Shown one piece after another: positions 7,720-13,325 of a stretch of 13,325 nt of DNA. Under the pieces are notes generated by a model that was not told the origin of the DNA, did not search any database, and was given only the letters and a program-made list of their open reading frames with translations. The DNA comes from Candidatus Equibacterium intestinale (GTDB lineage Bacteria > Bacteroidota > Bacteroidia > Bacteroidales > UBA932), in assembly GCA_018064305.1 (NCBI GenBank), contig JAGHVP010000115.1:1-13325 (forward strand), given 5' to 3'. Within the stretch, counting starts at the first letter, position 1; every line of letters starts with the position of its first letter. A program made the translations under genes and the position numbers.

Positions 7720-10700
7720 TCTGCAATAGCTTTAATGGCCTGGTCTATCCACTGATACTCATCCTCGAAACCATAGTTGCGGAACGTGTTGGCAAGGTAT
7801 GAGAGATATGTCATGTCACGGTCAAGTGTCTCGTCGTCGAGCGGGGCGCCCATATGGCTCTGTGCGCTGTAGATCATAGACTGGATGGTCTCCTCCACAA
7901 ACTTGCGTGAAAGGTTCTGAGCCTTCTCGAAACGGCCTATCTTGAGATATGAATCCACAGAACTCAATATTTCATATTCGTTGGATCCGCGGAGCACTGA
8001 GAGGCAGTATGGATACTTCGACTGGGGGGTGACCTCGTAGCAGCGGTCCAGAACTCTCTCTGCATCTTCAGGGCGGTTCTCGTCAAGAAGCTTGAGGGCC
8101 ACCTGGTTGAAGATTCCTCGGATGGGAGTAACTGAACTGAAGGTATAGAGGTTCGTGTAGTCGCAGAGGGCTGTGGTGTCGGCGATGCTGTCGAACTTGT
8201 AGACATTCATGACCATATTGTACATCTTGTCTACATCCATCTGCTTGGGGTCGCCGCGGCCGGGGCACTCCAGGGGCACAAACTTGTATGTATAGCCGTC
8301 GAACTGTAGGTACTTGCCTATCTCGAAGGTGCAGTCACCGTTCTGGCTCACGAAATAGATGGGGCGGTCCCACTGGTAGTTGCTGAGGATGTCAAGCAGC
8401 ACAAGGTCGGTCTTCGAGATTGATGTGGTGCCCTCGGGTATCTTGAGTACAATCTTGTCAAGCATCCTGTCGGCGTCTTTCTCCAGCACGATGCCCGATT
8501 TGATGGCATTCTCCTTGTTTACAGGCACAATAATCTCCTTGGCGGCTATCAGACCGACATTGCCGGTGCGGTACTTGGGATCCTTGAACACTGTCATGAC
8601 CTCCCTGGCAGTTGCAGGGCGGCCGAAGGCCTCGATGACCCTTATGAAATCGTTGGTACCGTAGAGGTAGTCTTCACGCGGCAGCGAGATGGGCAGAGGA
8701 GCCGACTCGTTGCACCTGCACTTCATCTGGTCGATATACCAGTCCATGCCCGCAAGGGAAGTGTTCATGATGCGGATATCGGTGCGGAGACCTTCGACCT
8801 CCTGGGCATACCACAGAGGGAATGTGTCGTTGTCACCGTGTGTCAGCAGGATGGCGTCCTTGTCGCAGCTTGAAAGGTAGTTGAATGCATGCTCCACAAC
8901 TGTGTAGCGGTTGCTGCGGTCGTGGTCGTCCCAGTTCTGGCATCCCATCAGCACAGCTACCGCCAGCCCGAGTGCCGATGCCGTCGATGCAGTGGCGATG
9001 CCTGCCTTGCCGCATACCGCCTCACCATCCTCATCAGCCTCTTTCTTGCCGAAAAGATTGTCGAACCACCCCTTGATGGCCATGACTGCAAGGCCTATCC
9101 ATATTGCAAAGACATAGAACGACCCTGCATAAGAATAGTCACGCTCGCGCGCCTGATAAGGGGTCTGGTTAAGATATATGATGATGGCGATGCCTGTCAT
9201 GAAGAAGAGCATGAATGTGATCCAGCCGTTGCGTCCGTCCCTGTTTACCTGGAAGAAGAAACCTATGAGGCCGAGGATGAGAGGGAGGAAGAAATAGTGG
9301 TTGGTAGACTTGCTGTTGCCAACATAGCCGGGTGCAATCTCCTGGCTGCCGAGGCGGGCGTTGTCTATGAACTTGATGCCGCTTACCCAGTTGCCGCACT
9401 GCAGATCGCCGGGGACCTGGCCCTGCAGGTCGTTCTGGCGTCCCACGAAGTTCCAGAAGAAATAGCGGAAATACATGTAGTTGAGCTGGTAGTCGAAGAA
9501 GTATGCCAGATTGTCTTTCATCCTGGGCATCTGTGTCTTGCGCACCGAGCCGTCTTCCATACGCACATCCTTGACATTGAAGTCACCGTTGGTGTATGCG
9601 TCGTAGAATTTCTCGTGATTGCCGCTCTGGGTGCTCCACATCCTGGGGAAGAGCATCTTCGCGCCTGCGGGATATGTGGCAGACAGAGGAGATTCAACCT
9701 TTACATATCTGTCGCCGAGTGTTGCCCAGTATGTGCCTTCCTTTATATCATAGATTGACTTGTATGATTCACCGTACACAACCGGCTTGCTGCCGTACTG
9801 TTCACGCGCAATATAGCGGTTGAGGGTATATGCGTTGTCGGGAGAATACTCGTTGGTGGGGGTGTTGGCGTTTGCACGTATCACAACCACTGCAAACACT
9901 GAATATCCTATGAGGATGCAGAGCAGCGAGAGCACTGCTGTGTGCCACCCGGCCTTCTCCTGCTTCCTGAGGCGCGCAAGCAGCACGAAAAGCCCTGCGA
10001 AAATCGCCAGCATCAGTATGCTTGCACCGATGTTGAAGGGCGCACCGAAGCCGTTCACAAAGATTCTGTCTACAAAGGCCACGATCTTGGGGAGGCAGGG
10101 GATTATAATGTAAAGCACCAGTGCCACCAGAGCACCCGAGATGCAGAGTATCTCCAGCCCTTTCCAGAAAGAGATGTGCTCATTCTCATGCTTGCGGTAG
10201 TAGTAGATGAACACCATTGCAGGAATAACCAGCAGGTTCAGCAGATGGATGCCGATTGAAAGACCCATCAGGAATGCAATGAGCACAAGCCAGCGGTCTG
10301 CATACGGTTCGTCGGCCTGCTCCTCCCACTTGAGGATGGCCCACAGCACAACCGCGGTGGCAAGTGACGACATGGCATAAACCTCACCCTCCACGGCATT
10401 GAACCAGAAGGAATCAGAGAAGCAGAATGCCAGAGAACCGGCCAGGCCGGCGCCCAGCACCGCAATGGCATTGCCCGTAGTGAGCTTCTTCCCCTGTTTC
10501 TCAAGGATCCTGCGGCCGAAATGCACAATAGTCAGGAACAGGAAGAATATTGTGAATGAAGAGCACATAGCGCTGCAGCAGTTCACCGCTGCGGCTGCAT
10601 GCATATTGTCGGTGAATATCGTAAAGAACCGCGCTATCAGCTGGAACATGGGGTTGCCGGGGGCATGTCCCACTTCAAGCTTGTAGGAAGAAGTGATGAA

Positions 10701-10820
10701 TTCGCCGCAGTCCCAGAAGCTGGCTGTAGGTTCGATTGTGGCAAGATATACGAAAGACGAGAAGGCAAGCACCACCATCGCCAGTATATTCTTGATTCTG
10801 TTGAATGTCTTTTTCTCCAT
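7716..10820 (-). CDS. DUF2723 family multispanning membrane protein, probable GT-C protein O-glycosyltransferase
   Basis: A 1034-residue protein. The ATG at 10820-10818 is chosen because the longer reading (to 11009) would run through the promoter region and into the oppositely oriented SUI1-like gene, and its extra residues are AT-rich and not family-like. Residues about 10-380 and 500-590 hold many hydrophobic helices. The first outside loop carries FWDCGEF (35-41) with acidic D37 and E40, then GHAPGNP (51-57), matching the DUF2723 signature and the acidic loop expected of a GT-C glycosyltransferase. DUF2723 proteins are related to eukaryotic TMEM260, a protein O-mannosyltransferase, and Bacteroidota have a general periplasmic O-glycosylation system, so transfer of a sugar to secreted proteins is likely but not shown here. 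The C-terminal third is soluble, with TPR-like helices (RPEDAERVLDRCYEV, FEKAQNLSRKFVEE). It is the first gene of an operon that continues into uvrC. Confidence 0.88.
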   Translation of the reverse strand: MEKKTFNRIKNILAMVVLAFSSFVYLATIEPTASFWDCGEFITSSYKLEVGHAPGNPMFQLIARFFTIFTDNMHAAAAVNCCSAMCSSFTIFFLFLTIVHFGRRILEKQGKKLTTGNAIAVLGAGLAGSLAFCFSDSFWFNAVEGEVYAMSSLATAVVLWAILKWEEQADEPYADRWLVLIAFLMGLSIGIHLLNLLVIPAMVFIYYYRKHENEHISFWKGLEILCISGALVALVLYIIIPCLPKIVAFVDRIFVNGFGAPFNIGASILMLAIFAGLFVLLARLRKQEKAGWHTAVLSLLCILIGYSVFAVVVIRANANTPTNEYSPDNAYTLNRYIAREQYGSKPVVYGESYKSIYDIKEGTYWATLGDRYVKVESPLSATYPAGAKMLFPRMWSTQSGNHEKFYDAYTNGDFNVKDVRMEDGSVRKTQMPRMKDNLAYFFDYQLNYMYFRYFFWNFVGRQNDLQGQVPGDLQCGNWVSGIKFIDNARLGSQEIAPGYVGNSKSTNHYFFLPLILGLIGFFFQVNRDGRNGWITFMLFFMTGIAIIIYLNQTPYQARERDYSYAGSFYVFAIWIGLAVMAIKGWFDNLFGKKEADEDGEAVCGKAGIATASTASALGLAVAVLMGCQNWDDHDRSNRYTVVEHAFNYLSSCDKDAILLTHGDNDTFPLWYAQEVEGLRTDIRIMNTSLAGMDWYIDQMKCRCNESAPLPISLPREDYLYGTNDFIRVIEAFGRPATAREVMTVFKDPKYRTGNVGLIAAKEIIVPVNKENAIKSGIVLEKDADRMLDKIVLKIPEGTTSISKTDLVLLDILSNYQWDRPIYFVSQNGDCTFEIGKYLQFDGYTYKFVPLECPGRGDPKQMDVDKMYNMVMNVYKFDSIADTTALCDYTNLYTFSSVTPIRGIFNQVALKLLDENRPEDAERVLDRCYEVTPQSKYPYCLSVLRGSNEYEILSSVDSYLKIGRFEKAQNLSRKFVEETIQSMIYSAQSHMGAPLDDETLDRDMTYLSYLANTFRNYGFEDEYQWIDQAIKAIAD

Positions 10821-10849
10821 TTTTATTTCTTTACGATTGGTATAAAAGG

Positions 10850-10857
10850 CAAATATA
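10850..10857 (-). promoter_or_regulatory. Candidate -7 element for the DUF2723-uvrC operon
   Basis: On the minus strand TATATTTG matches TAnnTTTG and sits about 30 nt before the ATG at 10820, in an AT-rich divergent region. No good TTTG box lies 19 nt upstream of it, so the match is partial. It is the most plausible start for transcription of the four-gene leftward operon. Confidence 0.45.
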
Positions 10858-10870
10858 TAAAAATAATACA

Positions 10871-10878
10871 TACCTTTG
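10871..10878 (+). promoter_or_regulatory. Candidate -7 element facing the SUI1-like gene (distal)
   Basis: TACCTTTG, followed by C, matches TAnnTTTG and lies 13 bp from the opposite-strand element at 10857-10850. The two would form closely spaced, mutually interfering divergent promoters. The -33 box is poor. Use of this site would give a leader of about 110 nt before the ATG at 10993. Confidence 0.4.
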
Positions 10879-10927
10879 CCGGAAATTAAGTAAGCGTGAA
10901 AAAAGAAGTTGGTAAGGATTTTTGAAT

Positions 10928-10935
10928 TATTTTTG
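10928..10935 (+). promoter_or_regulatory. Candidate -7 element for the SUI1-like/DUF4271/hemD/rnpA operon (proximal)
   Basis: TATTTTTG fits TAnnTTTG, with a TTGG at 10909-10912 as a possible -33 box, although the spacing (about 16 nt) is shorter than the usual 19. It would give a leader of about 50 nt. It competes with the distal element at 10871 as the main start. Confidence 0.35.
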
Positions 10936-10992
10936 TCTTGGTTTTCATAAAGATTAACAAATTCTTTTTTACGATTACTAACTCCGTACAGG

Positions 10993-11349
10993 ATGGGAAA
11001 AGATAGCAACGACTGGAAAGACAGGCTTGGTGTGGTCTACTCCACCAATCCCGATTTCAAATACACGACTTTGTCCGATCTCGAAAGCGAGCCTGAAACA
11101 CTCGCTCCCGAGAAGCAGAAGCTTGTGGTTGCCATCGACCGCAGAAGCCGCGGCGGCAAGCAGGTCACCCTCATCACCGGATTCGTAGGTACGGAAGAGG
11201 ATCTTCTGGCACTGGCAAAGACGCTCAAGACCAAATGCGGTGTGGGCGGCAGCGCAAAGGACGGACAGATTCTGATACAGGGTGATTTCCGCGACAAGGT
11301 CGTGGCTCTTCTCACCTCAATGAACTACAAGGCAAAAAGAGGCAACTAG
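10993..11349 (+). CDS. yciH: SUI1/eIF1-like translation factor (YciH family)
   Basis: A 118-residue protein with an N-terminal tail of about 40 residues and a SUI1 domain at about 42-115. The domain is recognisable by LVVAIDRRSRGGKQVTLITG (basic loop RRSRGGK), then KTLKTKCGVGGSAKDGQILIQGD with its conserved CGVGGS glycine-rich turn, and the final VVALLTSMNYKAKRGN. In eukaryotes and archaea SUI1/eIF1 controls start-codon choice; the bacterial YciH proteins are non-essential and are thought to influence initiation fidelity or stress translation. It is the first gene of the rightward cluster: its TAG (11347-11349) is followed at once by the ATG of the DUF4271 gene. The ATG at 10993 is the first good start after the promoter patch, and the N-terminus MGKDSNDWKDRLGVVYST is typical of Bacteroidota members as I remember them. 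Confidence 0.93.
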   Translation: MGKDSNDWKDRLGVVYSTNPDFKYTTLSDLESEPETLAPEKQKLVVAIDRRSRGGKQVTLITGFVGTEEDLLALAKTLKTKCGVGGSAKDGQILIQGDFRDKVVALLTSMNYKAKRGN

Positions 11350-12054
11350 ATGCTGGCATCATTACTTCAATCCATCGGCACCGAGTGCTGGAAGGGGAGT
11401 TCGCTCATTGTCGGAAATGCGGCGGACATCCCGACTGTGGTGTTTGAAAGCACTCCGGCCGTGGTTTCATACGTGATACTCGCCACGCTCATCTACTTCA
11501 TCTTCTTCATCGGCAGCATTACCATCTCCGAAGCCATCTCGTTCGGCTCCATCTTCAATGCAGCGGGGCTTTCCGACACAATGCAGAACAAGAACCTCAT
11601 CAATGCGGTGAGCTACACCGCCATCTTCTGCATCCCTGTCCTGGCGCTTGTGATATACCAGGAGAACCTCTCACCCATGAACTTCCTGTTCATCCTGCTG
11701 ACTCTGGCAGCGTTCCTGGTGCTGAGGTCGTGCCTGTTCGGCCTCACAGGCTGGATGAAGCACTGCACCGAGATGCTCAGGAAAGTGTCTATGAACATCA
11801 GGATGCACCTTATCGTCTTCACAACCCTTGCGGCCCTGTCGCTTGTCATATCTTATCTAGTTCCCTCTGTATCAGTGCGGGTTATCGGGTGGTATGTCGC
11901 TGTGGTGGGTGCGATATGCTTCATCCTGTGCAATGCACGCAACGCCAAAATTTTTCTTGAAGAAAATTATTCATTATTGTTTTGGTTTTTATACCTTTGC
12001 ACGCTCGAAATTTTACCACTTGGGCTACTTATTAGCGCACTCATCAGATTATGA
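11350..12054 (+). CDS. DUF4271 family integral membrane protein
   Basis: A 234-residue hydrophobic protein with about six predicted membrane helices (roughly residues 37-57, 88-107, 109-127, 153-173, 175-196 and 206-231) joined by short loops. It matches the Bacteroidota-specific DUF4271 family by its location between a small gene and hemD/rnpA and by the pattern of aromatic helices with the loop FGLTGWMKHCTEMLRK. No enzymatic motif is visible and its function is unknown. Its ATG directly follows the TAG of the SUI1-like gene, and its TGA overlaps the hemD ATG (ATGA at 12051-12054), so translation is probably coupled on both sides. The last 35 codons are markedly more AT-rich than the rest and contain a promoter-like TACCTTTG. 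Confidence 0.8.
   Translation: MLASLLQSIGTECWKGSSLIVGNAADIPTVVFESTPAVVSYVILATLIYFIFFIGSITISEAISFGSIFNAAGLSDTMQNKNLINAVSYTAIFCIPVLALVIYQENLSPMNFLFILLTLAAFLVLRSCLFGLTGWMKHCTEMLRKVSMNIRMHLIVFTTLAALSLVISYLVPSVSVRVIGWYVAVVGAICFILCNARNAKIFLEENYSLLFWFLYLCTLEILPLGLLISALIRL
11992..11999 (+). promoter_or_regulatory. Candidate internal promoter for hemD-rnpA within the DUF4271 gene
   Basis: TACCTTTG, followed by C, lies in an abrupt AT-rich patch (about 11948-11993) of an otherwise GC-rich gene, about 50 nt before the hemD ATG. The 10-mer ATACCTTTGC is the same as at 10870-10879 upstream of the SUI1-like gene. The -33 box is not clear (TTATTC at the right distance). If active, it would allow hemD and rnpA to be expressed independently of the upstream genes. 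Confidence 0.4.
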
Positions 12055-12797
12055 TAGATATTAGAGGAAAGAAAGTACTGGTAGCTCAACCGGCACCCGT
12101 GAACAATTCACCGTACACGGAGCTTCAGACCAAGTACAACCTGACATTCGACTTCCAGCCTTTTTTCAAGGTTGAGCCTGTCACATCCCGTAACTTCAGG
12201 GCTCAGCACGTGAATATACTTGACTATTCAGCCATCATCTTCACATCGAAGAGTGTCATCGACTCTTTCTTCCATATCTGTGAGGAATTCCGCATCACTG
12301 TGCCCGAGACAATGAAATATTTCTGCCAGAACCAGCAGATTGCGCTCTATCTCTAGAAATACATCGTTTACCGCAAGCGCAAGATCTTCTTCGGCGACGG
12401 CCGCCCCATGAGCGTTGTAGACATCATCGGAGCAAAGCACAAGAACGAAAACTTCCTTGTGGCATGCACAGACTCTCTCCGTCCCGAGCTTGCAAAGGCA
12501 CTCACAGCAGCCAACCTCAAATTCGGCAGTGCCGTGTTCATGACTTCGGTTATCGGTGACATCAAGCACCTCACACTCGCCGACTACAGTGTAATGGTGT
12601 TCTACAGCCCCTGCGACATCAAGTCTCTTCTCGAGAACTATCCCGACTTCAAGCAGGAAGGCACCATCATCGCCACATACGGCGACAAGACAGCCCAGGC
12701 TGCAAAGGATGCCGGTCTCAACGTAGAAATCATGGCTCCCACCCCCCAGGCTCCCTCAATCGCCCAGGCTCTCTCTCTGTACTGCAGCCAGCTCTAA
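12051..12797 (+). pseudogene. hemD: Uroporphyrinogen-III synthase interrupted by one in-frame amber codon
   Basis: Read through codon 102, this frame gives a 248-codon HemD-type protein, the enzyme that closes hydroxymethylbilane to uroporphyrinogen III for heme, siroheme and cobalamin. The first part (101 codons) holds the opening strand KKVLVAQPAP, NSPYTELQTKYN and AIIFTSKSVIDSFF; after the stop the same frame continues with KYIVYRKRKIFFGDG, DYSVMVFYSPCDIKSLLENYPDF, IIATYGDKTAQAAKDAGL and IMAPTPQAPSIAQAL, all typical of the second half of the family. The only lesion is TAG at 12354-12356, where relatives as I remember them have Gln (context ALYL-stop-KY), so a single C-to-T change from CAG would explain it. 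An ATG at 12408 could restart translation, but neither half alone would form the two-domain fold. Options are a recent nonsense mutation, a sequencing error, or suppression. It overlaps the DUF4271 stop and precedes rnpA by 11 nt. Confidence 0.8.
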
Positions 12798-12808
12798 ACA
12801 GTTCAGCC

Positions 12809-13325
12809 ATGGAGTTCGGCTTTCCCAAAGAACAGCGCCTGTGCAGCAGACGCATCATCAACGGACTTGCATCCGAAGGGAAAGTGCTGTTCAAATATCC
12901 GTTCAAGGTCTATTACAAGCCCGGTGAAGCGGATGTTCCGCGCTATGTAGTTTCGGTTCCTAAGAAATCCTTCAAAAGGGCTGTTTGGCGCAACACCCTT
13001 AAGCGCCGCACACGCGAGGCTATCAGACTCAATCAGACGGCTGTTCTAGGCGGTTTCAAGGCAGACTATCTCTTTGTATACATAGCACGCGAAGAGCGCC
13101 CGTTCGAGGAAATACAGGCGGCTGTGGTGGACATCCTCACCAAATCGGCAAAGAATGCCGCAGCCGGTCTCGATGCCTCATCAGCCGCATCAGACTGCCG
13201 TACTTCTTCTGCCGGGGTGGCCGGAATGCAGGCAGGTGCGGCGGATGACAGTACCGCATCAGACTGTCGTACATCTTCTGCCGGGGCAGGCTGCCGTACT
13301 TCTTCTGTCGGGGTGGCCGGAATGC
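12809..13325 (+). CDS. rnpA: Ribonuclease P protein component with repetitive C-terminal tail (3' end outside window)
   Basis: Open from ATG 12809 to the window edge (172 codons, no stop). Residues 1-116 are RnpA, the small basic protein that binds RNase P RNA and helps it remove 5' leaders from pre-tRNA. Visible are the N-terminal FPKEQRLCSRRIINGL, the strand RYVVSVPKKSFKRAVW, the family's signature basic helix WRNTLKRRTREAIRLN (R61, N62, K65, R66), and the closing DYLFVYIAREERPFEEIQ. The usual length is about 110-140 residues, so the core is complete. From about residue 117 the protein runs into an Ala/Ser-rich region and then a repeated (D/G)CRTSS(A/V)G unit with cysteines, quite unlike the basic core. 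The core call is secure; the tail's purpose is unknown. It follows hemD by 11 nt, the common Bacteroidota order. Confidence 0.93.
   Translation, partial: MEFGFPKEQRLCSRRIINGLASEGKVLFKYPFKVYYKPGEADVPRYVVSVPKKSFKRAVWRNTLKRRTREAIRLNQTAVLGGFKADYLFVYIAREERPFEEIQAAVVDILTKSAKNAAAGLDASSAASDCRTSSAGVAGMQAGAADDSTASDCRTSSAGAGCRTSSVGVAGM
13185..13325 (+). repeat. GC-rich in-frame minisatellite in the rnpA 3' region
   Basis: Three copies of a GC-rich unit are visible: 13185-13229, 13254-13286 (shortened) and 13291-13325 (cut by the window edge). The first and third share 35 bases from CTGCCGTACTTC to GGCCGGAATGC with one mismatch. Offsets between equivalent positions are 69, 27 and 96 nt, all multiples of three, so every copy is read in the same rnpA frame. 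Units encode (D/G)CRTSS followed by AGVAGM, AGAG or VGVAGM. The units are irregularly spaced, without the constant repeat-spacer pattern of a CRISPR array. Confidence 0.85.

Noticed and set aside
8889..9758. Long plus-strand open frame (289 codons) opposite the DUF2723 gene
   Set aside because: It is antisense to a well-supported gene, rich in Val/Ala/Glu/His as expected from a mirrored frame, and shows no domain or start context.
10821..11009. A 63-residue N-terminal extension of the DUF2723 protein starting at 11009
   Set aside because: It would read through the AT-rich promoter region and overlap the start of the SUI1-like gene on the other strand. The residues are Asn/Lys/Phe/Tyr-rich and the normal membrane-protein N-terminus begins at the ATG at 10820.
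12354..12356. General reassignment of TAG to glutamine in this genome
   Set aside because: TAG ends the phosphopantetheinyl transferase, the 979-aa gene and the SUI1-like gene at natural ends, in the last case with the next ATG abutting it. Genome-wide recoding is therefore unlikely from this window.
12408..12797. A separate 129-codon gene downstream of the hemD stop
   Set aside because: It is in the same frame as the first part and continues HemD motifs without loss of sequence, so it is the second half of an interrupted gene and not an independent one.
13185..13325. CRISPR array
   Set aside because: There are only three imperfect GC-rich copies with unequal spacing and an open reading frame through them, and no cas genes.

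Overview
The window looks like chromosomal DNA of a member of the Bacteroidota, most likely order Bacteroidales. The grounds are the gene families (DUF5106/TlpA-like lipoprotein, DUF2723 membrane protein, DUF4271 membrane protein next to hemD and rnpA), TAnnTTTG-type promoter elements, and the lack of obvious Shine-Dalgarno sequences. Coding DNA is moderately GC-rich, while the promoter patches are AT-rich. I see no tRNA or rRNA gene, insertion sequence, phage gene or CRISPR array. Apart from a GC-rich minisatellite at the right edge, this is core-genome territory.

Layout. (1) 1-405, plus strand: the C-terminal end of a probable carbohydrate-active enzyme, cut by the left edge. (2) 424-2051, minus strand: a two-gene unit of a 4'-phosphopantetheinyl transferase and a thioredoxin-fold lipoprotein. 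(3) 2052-2311: a non-coding gap with a near-consensus Bacteroidota promoter (19-bp spacer) firing leftward, followed by about 180 nt that fold into a set of nested and neighbouring stems. This is a candidate structured RNA, either free-standing or a leader for the transferase. (4) 2312-10820, minus strand: a four-gene operon with overlapping or abutting ends, transcribed in the order DUF2723 GT-C-like membrane protein, uvrC, SGNH hydrolase, and a 979-aa exported protein that joins a HExxH metallopeptidase-like head, a beta-propeller-like middle and a probable outer-membrane barrel. (5) 10821-10992: a divergent AT-rich promoter region. (6) 10993-13325, plus strand: SUI1/YciH-like factor, DUF4271 membrane protein, hemD, and rnpA running off the right edge.

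The most notable points are an in-frame amber codon that splits an otherwise intact hemD (apparently at a glutamine position), the structured RNA before the phosphopantetheinyl transferase, an in-frame repetitive Cys/Thr/Ser-rich tail on RnpA, and the peptidase-propeller-barrel architecture of the 979-aa protein. The rightward genes form one translationally coupled cluster (TAG|ATG abutment, ATGA overlap, 11-nt gap), so the hemD nonsense codon lies directly upstream of the essential rnpA.
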